Assembly (NCBI RefSeq): GCF_036227205.1
Contig: NZ_CP109442.1
Location: 9,920,001 to 9,984,000, forward strand
Length of the DNA stretch: 64,000 nucleotides
Source: Amycolatopsis sp. NBC_01480
Lineage (GTDB): Bacteria > Actinomycetota > Actinomycetes > Mycobacteriales > Pseudonocardiaceae
Direction of reading: 5' to 3'
The notes below the pieces were generated by a model, which saw only the letters and a program-made list of their open reading frames with translations, was not told where the DNA came from and did no database searches. The position numbers and the translations under genes are program-made. Shown here in pieces: positions 48,376 through 56,769 of the stretch; positions within the stretch are counted from its first letter, which is position 1, and each line of letters begins with the position of its first letter.

Positions 48376-49599
48376 GTGAAGGAATCCGGCAGCAGGCGCC
48401 CGCTCTGGCCCCGGCCGGCCGACGGGCTCTGGCTGCTGGGCTCGGCGATCGTGTTCGCGATAATCGACACCGGGCTGTTCGTGGCTTCGGGCCCGAGCCC
48501 CGGTGTCCTCGGGCCGTACGCGCCGCTGATGCTGCAGCTGGTGTGCGACTTCTCCGTGCTGCTGTTGCTGCGGTTCCCGGTCCAGGTGGCGAGCCTGCTC
48601 GTGGTGGTCGCGCTGGCCATGCTGGCCTCGGACCTGTTCTCCCCCGGCCTGCTGGTGCCGGCCGTCCAGCCGACGCTGATGACCGTCCCGACGATCACCC
48701 CGGTCGTGCTCAGCCAGGCCGCCCGGCTGCTGGACCGCCGGCGGCTGCTGTGGCTGGGCGGGATCCTCGCGCTGCTGGCGACGAGGCCGTGGAACCCGGC
48801 CTGGAACACCACCCCGTTCGGCCTGCTGGCCACCGCGCTGCCGGTGGCCGTTTCGCTGTACTTCGAGGCCCGGCGGCAGCTGCTGCGGTCCTTGCGCGAC
48901 CGCGCCGAACGCGCCGAGCGCGAACAGCACCTGCTCGCCGAGCAGGCCCGCGCGGAGGAACGGCGGCGGCTCGCGGGCGAGATGCACGACGTCGTCACGC
49001 ATCGGCTGAGCCTGATGGTGCTGCACGCGGGCGCCATGGGCGTCACGTCGGCGGACCCGGCCGTGCGCACCGCGGCCGAGGACATCCGCCGCGAAGGCGC
49101 GTACGCACTGGACGAACTGCGCGACCTCGTCGGCGTCCTGCGCAACGGCGAGCCGTTGGCCGGGTCTCCGGCGACGGCCGCGAATCCGCTCTGCGATCCG
49201 GCCGAGCTGGTGGCCGGCTCCATCGCGGTCGGGGTGGCGACGGAGCTTTCGGTGACCGGCGACCCGAGCGCGGTCTCGCCGACGGTCGCGCGCACCGCGT
49301 TCCGCGTGGTGCAGGAGGCGCTGACCAACGTGCGCAAGCACGCGCCCGGCTCGTCGGCCGAGGTCTCGCTGCGCTACCACCCGGGCGGGCTGGACGTCGC
49401 GGTCACCAACACCCGTGGCACCCGCCCGCCCGACCCGGCGCTGGCCGGCTCCGGCTCGGGCGCCGGGCTGAGCGGGCTGCGGCAGCGGGTGGAGCTGGTC
49501 GGCGGGCGGCTCGAGGCCGGGCCCGCACCCGGCGGCGGGTTCGCCGTCGGTGCGATACTGCCCGCCTACGTCCCGACGAAGGAAGGTCTCCCGCGGTGA
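48376..49599 (+). CDS. NarL-type sensor histidine kinase
   Basis: A 407-residue kinase with five or six N-terminal membrane helices (to about residue 165) and no large extracellular domain. A HisKA_3 dimerisation segment has His204 in GEMHDVVTHRLS, and the ATPase domain shows VVQEALTNVRKHAPG and GAGLSGLRQRVELVGG. It would sense a membrane or cytoplasmic cue. The GTG start has no ribosome site. Its stop overlaps the response regulator start (GTGA). Confidence 0.93.
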   Translation: MKESGSRRPLWPRPADGLWLLGSAIVFAIIDTGLFVASGPSPGVLGPYAPLMLQLVCDFSVLLLLRFPVQVASLLVVVALAMLASDLFSPGLLVPAVQPTLMTVPTITPVVLSQAARLLDRRRLLWLGGILALLATRPWNPAWNTTPFGLLATALPVAVSLYFEARRQLLRSLRDRAERAEREQHLLAEQARAEERRRLAGEMHDVVTHRLSLMVLHAGAMGVTSADPAVRTAAEDIRREGAYALDELRDLVGVLRNGEPLAGSPATAANPLCDPAELVAGSIAVGVATELSVTGDPSAVSPTVARTAFRVVQEALTNVRKHAPGSSAEVSLRYHPGGLDVAVTNTRGTRPPDPALAGSGSGAGLSGLRQRVELVGGRLEAGPAPGGGFAVGAILPAYVPTKEGLPR

Positions 49600-50246
49600 T
49601 CACGGTGGTCGTGGCCGACGACGAGCCGATGGTCTGCGCCCACCTGCGGACGATCCTCGGCTCGGCCGGCGACATCGAGGTGGTGGCCCAGGCCCAGGAC
49701 GGCGCCGAGGCGGTGGAGGCGGTCGTGCGGCACCGGCCGCGGGTGGTGCTGATGGACCTGCGGATGCCCGGCGTCGACGGGCTGACCGCGATCGAGCGCA
49801 TCTCCGCGCTGCCGGAGCCGCCCGCGGTGGTCGCGCTGACGACGTTCGACGCCGACACGTACGTGATCCGCGCGCTGCGCGCCGGCGCCGCGGGCTTCCT
49901 GGTCAAGTCGACGCCGCCGGAGGACCTGATCGGGCTGGTGCGCGTCGCCGCCGACGGGCACACGGTGCTCTCCCCCTCGGCCGCCCGCCGGCTTGTCGCG
50001 CTGTCCTCGGACGGGCGCGAACGCGGCGACGACGCCCGCCGCCGCACCGCGGGCCTGACCGAGCGCGAACGCGATGTGCTGGCCTGCCTCGGCGAAGGAC
50101 TGTCCAATGCGGACATAGCCGCCCGGCTGCACCTGGCCGAGGCGACGGTGAAGAGCTACGTCTCGCGGATGCTGGTGAAGCTCGAATGCGCCAACCGCAC
50201 GCAGGCGGGATTGCTCGCCCACGAAGCGGGGCTCGTCGCCCGCTGA
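49596..50246 (+). CDS. NarL/LuxR-type response regulator
   Basis: A 216-residue regulator. The receiver domain has Asp54 in VLMDLRMPG as phosphoacceptor and Lys in LVKSTPPE. The C-terminal LuxR helix-turn-helix has GLTERERDVLACLGEGLSNADIAARLHLAEATVKSYVSRML. It is the cognate partner of the overlapping kinase gene. Target genes are not evident; no transporter is linked downstream. Confidence 0.95.
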   Translation: MITVVVADDEPMVCAHLRTILGSAGDIEVVAQAQDGAEAVEAVVRHRPRVVLMDLRMPGVDGLTAIERISALPEPPAVVALTTFDADTYVIRALRAGAAGFLVKSTPPEDLIGLVRVAADGHTVLSPSAARRLVALSSDGRERGDDARRRTAGLTERERDVLACLGEGLSNADIAARLHLAEATVKSYVSRMLVKLECANRTQAGLLAHEAGLVAR

Positions 50247-50258
50247 GGGAAGTCCGGC

Positions 50259-50299
50259 AAGGCCTCCTTTGCCGCGTCCAGCGCCGGTAAGGAGTCCTT
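50259..50299. repeat. Decayed AAGGCC palindrome (copy D)
   Basis: AAGGCCTCCTT (50259-50269) and AAGGAGTCCTT (50289-50299) form an imperfect hairpin 12 bp behind the response regulator. It is the fourth member of the family and probably a terminator. The rest of the 308 bp gap (50300-50491) shows no gene. Confidence 0.6.
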
Positions 50300-50491
50300 A
50301 CCGGCCCCGGCAGCACTTCACGGCGCCGCGGCTGGGCTTTCCGGGGTGATCACTCTTCGGCGGGGCCTGGAGTTCGGGCTCCGGCTCCGCTGCCGCCGGC
50401 GCTGCTGAACACTGGGTCGCGGCTGGAGCGGCATCGTGCTCGCGTTTTCCTTGGCCTACGTCGCGGCGGCCGATCGGCACGCTGCGGATCC

Positions 50492-50511
50492 GGGGACGAG
50501 GAATCGTCCCC
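50492..50511 (-). terminator. Hairpin with GGAA loop behind the HxlR gene
   Basis: GGGGACGA pairs with TCGTCCCC around GGAA, 43 bp behind the HxlR stop on the minus strand. A plausible terminator. Confidence 0.5.
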
Positions 50512-50554
50512 ACTCAGAGCGCACTTGCCCGTAGCTCGCACGGGGGACGAGCGC

Positions 50555-50926
50555 TCAGGCCGAGGCGGGCGTGTGCTCCGCGTCGAACGCCTCGCGGGCC
50601 GCCGAGACCTGGTCCATGTGGCGGCGGGCCCAGCGGTCGAGCAGGTCCAGCGGCTCGGACAGGTTGCGGCCCAAGGTGGTCAGCTCGTAGTCCACCCGGG
50701 GCGGGATCACCGGGTACGCGGTGCGGGTGAGGATGCCGTCGCGGACCAGGCTGCGCAGGGTCTGCGTGAGCACCTTCTGCGAGATGCCCTCGACGCGCTT
50801 GCCGATCTGGGTGAAGCGCAGCGGGCCGTCGACCAATGCGCCGACGATCAGCACCGTCCACTGGTCGCCGATGCGGTCGAGCAGCTGCCGGGTCGGGCAA
50901 TCGCGGTCGTACGGGTTCCCCTGCAC
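50555..50926 (-). CDS. HxlR-family transcriptional regulator
   Basis: A 123-residue winged-helix protein. CPTRQLLDRIGDQWTVLIVGALVDGPLRFTQIGKRVEGISQKVLTQTLRSLVRDG is the HxlR core, with Cys10 in the usual redox or aldehyde-sensing position. Such regulators respond to reactive aldehydes or quinones. GTG at 50926 follows AAGGAGG. No enzyme is divergent from it, so its target is elsewhere or it acts with the TetR gene behind which it lies. Confidence 0.9.
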   Translation of the reverse strand: MQGNPYDRDCPTRQLLDRIGDQWTVLIVGALVDGPLRFTQIGKRVEGISQKVLTQTLRSLVRDGILTRTAYPVIPPRVDYELTTLGRNLSEPLDLLDRWARRHMDQVSAAREAFDAEHTPASA

Positions 50927-50975
50927 GCGGGCCTCCTTACGCGCCGGTATTACTTCCCCGAAGAGAGTAACAGGC

Positions 50976-51605
50976 TCAGGGAGAGTCCAGTAGCGCCGTG
51001 AACAGCACCCGCAGGTGCCGCCGGGCGCGGGCCCAGCGGGCGTCGAGGTCGCCGGAGTCGCGGGTGGCCCAGCTGGCGATGAGGATGCCGCGGATCACGT
51101 CCATCGCCGTGTACACCGAGTGCAGGAACTCGGTGTGGCCGGCCTGCGCCGGCAGCACCGCCCGGCCGAACGCGACCAGGCTCTCGGTGGCGATCGGCTC
51201 GACGAGCGCCATCTGGCGGCGCAGGTCTTCGTCCGTGCGCGAAGCGACCCACAGCTCGACGGTCGCGGTGAAAACCGGGCCCTGGTGCATCTCCCAGAGC
51301 AGCTGCAGCGCGTCGCCGACCGGGTCGGCCGAAGCGCGCAGCCGGTCCAGCTCGGCCATCGCGACCTCGGTGCGCTTCTCCGCGAGGTGGCGGATCGCGG
51401 ACGTGACGAGGTCGGCCTTCGTCGGGAAGTGGTGCACCTGCGCGCCGCGCGTGACGCCGGCGCGGACGGCGACGCGGGTGGTCGTGGTGCCCGCGTAGCC
51501 GTACTCGACGAGGCAGTCGACCGTGGCGTCGAGCAGCCGCACCCGCATCGCGGCGCTGCGCTCCTCCTGGGTGCGGCCGGTGGTCCCCCGTCGTGGCGCT
51601 GACAT
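50976..51605 (-). CDS. TetR-family regulator
   Basis: This 209-residue protein has the TetR helix-turn-helix at about residues 22-68 (LLDATVDCLVEYGYAGTTTTRVAVRAGVTRGAQVHHFPTKADLV) and an all-helical ligand domain. ATG at 51605. It lies 9 bp behind the SRPBCC gene and shares its direction, so both are probably read from the palindromic promoter at 52084. Ligand unknown. Confidence 0.9.
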   Translation of the reverse strand: MSAPRRGTTGRTQEERSAAMRVRLLDATVDCLVEYGYAGTTTTRVAVRAGVTRGAQVHHFPTKADLVTSAIRHLAEKRTEVAMAELDRLRASADPVGDALQLLWEMHQGPVFTATVELWVASRTDEDLRRQMALVEPIATESLVAFGRAVLPAQAGHTEFLHSVYTAMDVIRGILIASWATRDSGDLDARWARARRHLRVLFTALLDSP

Positions 51606-51614
51606 GCGCCTACT

Positions 51615-52064
51615 CTATTTGCCAGGCGTCACTCCGGCCGCATCGGTCGCCGCGACCAGCCCCCGCACCGTGCGCGTGATGAACCGGCCCAGCACCAGCC
51701 GGTAGAACCAGCCCGTGCCCGGCACCTTGCCGGTGAACGTCGAGTGCCAGTGGATCGCCGTGCCTTCGCCGTCGGGCGTCAGGTCGACGTACGCGCGGTA
51801 GTCGCGCAGCGGCAGGCCGCTGCGGAGCGCGTAGCCGAACCGTTTCCCGGGCTCCAGCGCGATGATCTCCTCGCACGAGCGGGTGCGGCCGGTGCGGAAC
51901 ACCCGCAGCGCGCCGAGTCCTTCGCGCTCACCGTTCCCGGGCCGCTCCAGCTCGAACGAGCCGAGCGGCGACCACCCCGGCCAGCTCGCTCCGTCGCGCA
52001 AGAGCGCGTACACCGTCGCCGGGTCCGCGGACGTGCGTCCCCGCACCGAGATGCGCTGCACCAT
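51615..52064 (-). CDS. SRPBCC (START-like) domain protein
   Basis: A 149-residue helix-grip protein that should bind a small hydrophobic ligand. MVQRISVRGRTSADPATVYALLRDGASWPGWSP and the final amphipathic helix fit polyketide-cyclase/dehydrase-like SRPBCC proteins. ATG at 52064 is behind GAGGAGG. It is divergent from the TetR gene at 52117, with that regulator's palindromes between them, so it is a likely target. Confidence 0.85.
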   Translation of the reverse strand: MVQRISVRGRTSADPATVYALLRDGASWPGWSPLGSFELERPGNGEREGLGALRVFRTGRTRSCEEIIALEPGKRFGYALRSGLPLRDYRAYVDLTPDGEGTAIHWHSTFTGKVPGTGWFYRLVLGRFITRTVRGLVAATDAAGVTPGK

Positions 52065-52083
52065 GATCGGCCTCCTCGTCAGG

Positions 52084-52116
52084 CGTGTACCACGTGGTAC
52101 ACGTACCATCTGGTAC
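52084..52116. promoter_or_regulatory. Double TetR operator
   Basis: CGTGTACCACGTGGTACACG (52084-52103) is a perfect 20-base palindrome. GTACCATCTGGTAC (52103-52116) is a second, sharing the half-sites TACCA and TGGTA and touching the ATG at 52117. TACCAT (52104-52109) can serve as -10 for a leaderless transcript. Binding would block both the TetR gene and the divergent SRPBCC gene. Confidence 0.75.
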
Positions 52117-52662
52117 ATGCCGGAAGCAAGGGAGCGGCTGCTGACCGCGGCCGTCGAGCACATCGCCCACGGCGGCGCGGACCAGAGCCTGCGCGCGCTC
52201 GCCGACTCGATCGGCACCAGCCACCGGATGCTCATCTACCACTTCGGCTCTCGCGAGGGCCTGCTCACCGCGGTCGCCCGCGAGGTCGAACGGCGTCAGC
52301 GCGCCGCCCTCGACGACCTCGGCCCGGACCTGCCGCCCGCCGAAGCCGCCCGCGCGTTCTGGCGCCGTCTCACCGACGAAACCTTGCGGCACAACGAAAA
52401 GCTCTTCTTCCAGCTCTACGGCCAGGCCCTCGGCGGAACCCCGGGGACGGCCGAGTTCCTCGATCGCGTGATCGCCGACTGGCTGCCTCCGTTGGAGGCC
52501 CTGCTGACCCGCTTCGGCGTGCCCGAGCCGGACCGCGCGGCGCAGGCGAGGCTGGGGCTTGCGGTCGCCCGCGGACTACTGCTGGACCTCGTCACGACGG
52601 GCGACCGGGCGGCGGTGAACGCCGCGATGGAGCAGTTCCTGCTGGGTTACACGCCCGGCTGA
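52117..52662 (+). CDS. TetR-family regulator, autoregulated
   Basis: A 181-residue TetR protein with the DNA-binding domain at residues 2-48 (LLTAAVEHIAHGGADQSLRALADSIGTSHRMLIYHFGSREGLL). There is no ribosome site before the ATG; the adjacent operator and -10 suggest a leaderless, self-repressed gene. It is divergent from the SRPBCC-TetR pair and probably controls both directions. Confidence 0.9.
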   Translation: MPEARERLLTAAVEHIAHGGADQSLRALADSIGTSHRMLIYHFGSREGLLTAVAREVERRQRAALDDLGPDLPPAEAARAFWRRLTDETLRHNEKLFFQLYGQALGGTPGTAEFLDRVIADWLPPLEALLTRFGVPEPDRAAQARLGLAVARGLLLDLVTTGDRAAVNAAMEQFLLGYTPG

Positions 52663-52721
52663 GCCACCCCGGCACGGCCCCGTCCTTGAGGTAACACGCA
52701 GGTTTCATGCACTGGACCCTC

Positions 52722-52757
52722 TTGACTTGACGTTTTCCTGCATTCAGGATGCATCTT
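52722..52757 (+). promoter_or_regulatory. Leaderless promoter of the Lrp-led catabolic operon
   Basis: TTGACT (52722-52727), 17 bases, CAGGAT (52745-52750), seven bases, then ATG at 52758. Repeated TGCAT/ATGCA motifs (for example 52739-52743 and 52749-52753) overlap the -10 and start and may be binding sites for the Lrp protein itself. Confidence 0.55.
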
Positions 52758-53771
52758 ATGCAAGACGAGGTCAGGGTGAGCGAGCTGGACCGGCGGATCG
52801 TCTCCGCGTTGCAGCTCAACGGGCGGGCCTCGTGGGGCGCCATCGCGCGGCACGTCGGCACCAGCGAGTCCACTGTGCTGCGACGGGCCGGGCAGCTGAC
52901 CGAAAGCGGGCAGCTGCGGGTGATCGGCGTGGTCGACGTGCTGCGGTGCGGCCTGGGCGTGCCGGTGCTGACGCGGCTGCGGTGCCGCCCCGGCACGGCC
53001 GCGACGGTCACCGAAGCGCTGGCCTCGCGGCCCGACGTCCGCTACGCCACCATGCTGGCCGGCAGCGCCGACTGCACCGCCGAGTTCGTGCTGCCGACCT
53101 ACCAGGACGCGGCCCGCCTCCAGCTCGACGGCTTCCCGGCGGCCGAGCACCTGCGAGACGCCGAGACGTTCGCGGTGATGCGCACGTTCACCTCCAACCA
53201 CGACTGGGACTCCGGCGAGCTGGCCCCCGAGGCCGCCGCCGAGCTGCGCGGCACCGAGGTCCGGCCGTTCGAGGAGCAGCACTGGGAACGGCCGCCGGAG
53301 CAGCTCGACGAGCTGGACCTGGCGATCTGCGCCGCGCTCGGCGAGGACGGGCGGCTGTCGTTCAAGGAGGTCTCGCGGCACGCCGGCACCAGTGAGTCCA
53401 CTGTGGCCCGTCGCGTCGACTCGCTGGTGCGCCGCGGCTGCCTGCGCTTCCGCACACTCGCCGAGCCCGCGATGTTCGGCTACGCGCTGGAGTTCATGCT
53501 CTGGCTTTCGGTGCTGCCCAAGGACCTCGACCGCGCGGGCCAGCAGCTGGCCGCGCACCCGGGCACCAAGTACCTGTCCGCCACCACCGGCCGGTTCAAC
53601 CTGGTCGGCCAGATCGTGCTGCGCCACTACGGCGAGCTGTACCGGCACACCACCGATGTCGTCGGCGCGCTGCCCGGGCTCCGGGAGGCCGACGTGACCT
53701 TGCAGGTCTCGACCCTGAAACGCGCCTGGGCGCCGACACCGGCGCCCCGGGCCACCTTGGAGGAAGCGTGA
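52758..53771 (+). CDS. Two-module Lrp/AsnC-family regulator
   Basis: A 337-residue protein built of two Lrp units. Module 1 has its helix-turn-helix at about residues 7-50 (LDRRIVSALQLNGRASWGAIARHVGTSESTVLRRAGQL) and a RAM domain to about 130. Module 2 repeats this from about 180 (LDLAICAALGEDGRLSFKEVSRHAGTSESTVARRVDSL). Single-module Lrp proteins are about 150 residues, so this is a fused dimer. ATG at 52758 matches the promoter; ATG at 52749 is an alternative. Its stop overlaps the next start (GTGA), so it leads and probably controls the operon. Confidence 0.9.
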   Translation: MQDEVRVSELDRRIVSALQLNGRASWGAIARHVGTSESTVLRRAGQLTESGQLRVIGVVDVLRCGLGVPVLTRLRCRPGTAATVTEALASRPDVRYATMLAGSADCTAEFVLPTYQDAARLQLDGFPAAEHLRDAETFAVMRTFTSNHDWDSGELAPEAAAELRGTEVRPFEEQHWERPPEQLDELDLAICAALGEDGRLSFKEVSRHAGTSESTVARRVDSLVRRGCLRFRTLAEPAMFGYALEFMLWLSVLPKDLDRAGQQLAAHPGTKYLSATTGRFNLVGQIVLRHYGELYRHTTDVVGALPGLREADVTLQVSTLKRAWAPTPAPRATLEEA

Positions 53772-54664
53772 CGGAACAACCGTGGCTGTGGGACGAGCCG
53801 ACCTGGCGGGGGCACGTGGACCGTGTCCGTGCCGGGCGTTCGCTTCACCCCGCCTCGTGGCCCGGCGGGGCGAAGGTGGCGGTGGCGCTGTCCTTCGACT
53901 CAGACCACGAGACGCCGGCGCTGCGTGACGGCGAGGTGCTGCCAGGCAAGCTCGCGCAGGGCGAGTACGGCGCGCGCGTCGGCGTCCCGCGCATCCTCCG
54001 GCTGCTGGAGCGCTTCCACGCGCCGTCCTCGTTCTTCATGCCCGCCGTCTCGGCCCTGCTGCACGACGGCGAGGTCAAGTCCTATGTGGACGCCGGGCAC
54101 GAGGTGGCGCTGCACGGCTGGATCCACGAGCGCAACACCGCGCTGACCGCCGTCGAGGAGCGCGACCTCGCCTTCCGCGCCGCAGACGTGCTGGAGCGGC
54201 TGGCCGGCACCCGCCCGGTCGGCATCCGCACCCCGTCGTGGGACTTCTCCGCGCACACCCTCGACATCACGCGCGAGCTGGGCCTGAAGTACGACTCCTC
54301 GCTGATGGCGGACGACGAGCCGTACGAACTGCTCGCCGACGGGAAGCCGACCGGGATCGTCGAGCTGCCGGTGGAGTGGATCCGCGACGACGCGCCGTAC
54401 TTCATGATGGACCGGTTCGCCTCGCTGCGGCCGTACACGCCGCCGCGCGGAGTGCTGACCATCTGGCGCGACGAGTTCGACGCCGCGTACGCCGAGGGCG
54501 GGCTGTTCCAGCTCACCATGCACCCGCACATCATCGGGCACCGCTCACGCCTCGCCGTGCTCACCGAACTGCTCGAACACATCAGCGGCCACGAGGGCGT
54601 GTGGTTCGCCACGCACGCCCAGGTCGTCGACCACGTCCTCACCGCGGCCGGGGAGCAGCCATGA
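53768..54664 (+). CDS. Polysaccharide-deacetylase-fold hydrolase (PuuE/imidase-like)
   Basis: A 298-residue NodB-fold hydrolase. FDSDHE (residues 43-48) gives the catalytic Asp and metal site; EVALHGWIHE supplies His116 and His120. The SDHE form and lack of a signal peptide resemble the cytoplasmic PuuE/cyclic-imidase branch that opens cyclic amides, rather than exported chitin or peptidoglycan deacetylases. Context (transporter, M20 peptidase, reductases) supports small-molecule catabolism. The GTG start is coupled to the regulator. Confidence 0.82.
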   Translation: MTEQPWLWDEPTWRGHVDRVRAGRSLHPASWPGGAKVAVALSFDSDHETPALRDGEVLPGKLAQGEYGARVGVPRILRLLERFHAPSSFFMPAVSALLHDGEVKSYVDAGHEVALHGWIHERNTALTAVEERDLAFRAADVLERLAGTRPVGIRTPSWDFSAHTLDITRELGLKYDSSLMADDEPYELLADGKPTGIVELPVEWIRDDAPYFMMDRFASLRPYTPPRGVLTIWRDEFDAAYAEGGLFQLTMHPHIIGHRSRLAVLTELLEHISGHEGVWFATHAQVVDHVLTAAGEQP

Positions 54665-55959
54665 CCACTGTGTCTTCCACATCAGATCCCACTGCGGCCA
54701 CGCACCGGCTGAACCCGCAGCAGCGCAAGGCGATCTTCGCCGGGGCGATCGGCAACACCGTCGAATGGGTGGACTGGGCCGTCTACGCCACATTCGCCCC
54801 GGTTTTCGCCGGGCAGTTCTTCGCCGGTGGCAACGGAACCACGGCGCTGCTGTCCACTTTGGCGGTGTTCGCCGTCGGGTTCGTGATGCGCCCGGTCGGC
54901 GGCGCGGTCCTCGGCGCGTACGCCGACCGGCACGGCCGCAAGAAGGGCCTCACGCTCACCATCTCGCTGATGGCCGGGGCGTCGATCGTCATCGCGGTGT
55001 GCCCGACCTACACCCACATCGGCGTCGCGGCGCCGATCGTGCTGCTGCTCGCCCGGCTGGTGCAGGGCTTCTCCGCGGGCGGCGAATTCGGCTCCTCCTC
55101 GGCGTTCCTGATCGAGTCGGCCGCCGCCGGGCGACGGGCGTTCGCCGGTTCCTGGCAACAGGTTTCGGTGGGCGCGGGCTCGCTGATCGCGGCGCTGCTG
55201 GGCACGATCCTCAACTCCACGCTGTCGGACGCGGACCTGCACGGCTGGGGCTGGCGGCTGGCGTTCGGCCTCGCCGGACTGCTCGGGCTGGTCGGGCTGT
55301 GGCTGCGGCGCTCGGTGCACGAGACCGAGGCGTTCACCCGGATTCAGAAGGGACCGCGGCGCAACGCACTGGTCGCGATGGTCCGCGACCACCCGGGCGC
55401 CGCGCTGCGCGTGGCCGGGATAACCATCGCCGGCACGCTGATCTACTACGTGTGGGTCACCTACATGCCGACGTACGCGCACCTGTCCACCGGCATCCCG
55501 CTCAAGACCGCGCTGCTGGCCAACACCCTGGCCATCGTCGTGTTCATCATCCTGCTGCCGTTCGGCGGCCTGCTGTCCGACCGGATCGGCCGCAAGCCGA
55601 CGATGACCGCCTTCGCCGCCGGGTTCCTGGTGTTCGCCTGGCCCGCGTTCCACTTCCTGTCCCACGGGTTCTGGAGCGTGTTCGTGATCGAGCTGATCGG
55701 CCTGGTGCTGATCGTCGGCTACTCGGCCAACTGCGCGGTGATCATGGCCGAGCAGTTCCCCGCGGAAGTCCGGACCACCGGCATCGGCCTGCCGTACGCG
55801 CTGGCCGTGGCGATCTTCGGCGGCACCGCGCCGTACGTCACGACCTGGCTCAACGCCAACCACCACGGCGATCTCGTGTGGGTGTACGTCGCGGTCGCCG
55901 CACTGATCGGCGTCGCGGTGTACCTCACCATGCCGGAAACCAAGGGTAAGGAACTCTAA
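54661..55959 (+). CDS. MHS-family MFS transporter
   Basis: A 432-residue, 12-helix metabolite:H+ symporter. NTVEWVDWAVYATFAPVFA, ADRHGRKKGL, LLARLVQGFSAGGEFGSSSAFLIE and DRIGRKPTM are classic for the KgtP/ProP/ShiA group that imports organic acids and related solutes. ATG overlaps the hydrolase stop (ATGA). It probably brings in the substrate of this operon. Confidence 0.92.
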   Translation: MTTVSSTSDPTAATHRLNPQQRKAIFAGAIGNTVEWVDWAVYATFAPVFAGQFFAGGNGTTALLSTLAVFAVGFVMRPVGGAVLGAYADRHGRKKGLTLTISLMAGASIVIAVCPTYTHIGVAAPIVLLLARLVQGFSAGGEFGSSSAFLIESAAAGRRAFAGSWQQVSVGAGSLIAALLGTILNSTLSDADLHGWGWRLAFGLAGLLGLVGLWLRRSVHETEAFTRIQKGPRRNALVAMVRDHPGAALRVAGITIAGTLIYYVWVTYMPTYAHLSTGIPLKTALLANTLAIVVFIILLPFGGLLSDRIGRKPTMTAFAAGFLVFAWPAFHFLSHGFWSVFVIELIGLVLIVGYSANCAVIMAEQFPAEVRTTGIGLPYALAVAIFGGTAPYVTTWLNANHHGDLVWVYVAVAALIGVAVYLTMPETKGKEL

Positions 55960-56769
55960 GTGCGCAACGTGCTCGTCACCGGGGCCGGCGGCGGGATCGG
56001 GGCCGCGATCGCGGACCGGTTCGCCGCCGCGGGCGCCCGGCTCGCCCTGTCCGACCTCCGCCCGGCGGAACTGTCCACTGTGGCCGCACGGCTGCGGGAG
56101 CAGCATCGCGCCGAGGTCGTCGAACTGCCGGGCGACCTCGCGGACGCCGGGTACGCGGAAGGGCTCGTCGACCGTGCCGGCCCGCTGGACGTGCTGGTCA
56201 ACGCCGCGGGCATCTACCCCGCCACCCCGCTGCTGGAGATGACCGCGGCGGTCTGGGACCGGGTGCAGGACGTCAACGTGCGCGCCGCGCTGCTCACCAC
56301 TGTCGCGTTCGGACGGCAGCACGTGGCGAGCCGGATGCCGGGCGCCGTGGTCAACATCTCCTCGGGCGCGGCCACCCGCGCCCGGCCCGGCGCCGCGCAC
56401 TACGCGACGTCGAAGGCCGCGTTGGAGATGGTGACCAAGGCGTGCGCGGTGGAACTCGGCGGCCACGGCATTCGCGTGAACGCCGTCAGCCCCGGATTTG
56501 TCACTGTGGACAGTGACGCCAACCCGGTCACCGAGGCCTACGCCGCGGCCGTGTCGGTGAACCCGCTCGGCCGCCGCGGCGAGCCGCGCGAGATCGCCGA
56601 CGCCGTGTTCTGGCTGGCCGGCGACGAAGCCCGGTGGATCACCGGCGCGGTGTTGCGGGTGGACGGCGGCTCGACCGCGGGCACCACCGGGCTGCCGCTG
56701 CACTGGTCCGGGGAAACCGTTGTGCAGCAAGGCATCGAGGAGAACGAGGAGCAGCATGTCCGGGTCTGA
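55960..56769 (+). CDS. SDR-family oxidoreductase
   Basis: A 269-residue classical SDR. Cofactor motif TGAGGGIG (residues 7-14), NAAG, the catalytic Ser in NISSGAA and YATSK (YxxxK) are all intact, unlike the SDR at 29905. An Asp after strand 2 (ALSDLR) predicts NAD(H) preference. The GTG directly follows the transporter stop. Presumably it oxidises or reduces a hydroxyl/keto group on the pathway intermediate. Confidence 0.92.
   Translation: MRNVLVTGAGGGIGAAIADRFAAAGARLALSDLRPAELSTVAARLREQHRAEVVELPGDLADAGYAEGLVDRAGPLDVLVNAAGIYPATPLLEMTAAVWDRVQDVNVRAALLTTVAFGRQHVASRMPGAVVNISSGAATRARPGAAHYATSKAALEMVTKACAVELGGHGIRVNAVSPGFVTVDSDANPVTEAYAAAVSVNPLGRRGEPREIADAVFWLAGDEARWITGAVLRVDGGSTAGTTGLPLHWSGETVVQQGIEENEEQHVRV

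Noticed and set aside
50298..50513. Short minus-strand ORFs in the gap behind the response regulator
   Set aside because: They lack ribosome sites and domain signals, and they run through hairpins; the gap is treated as non-coding.
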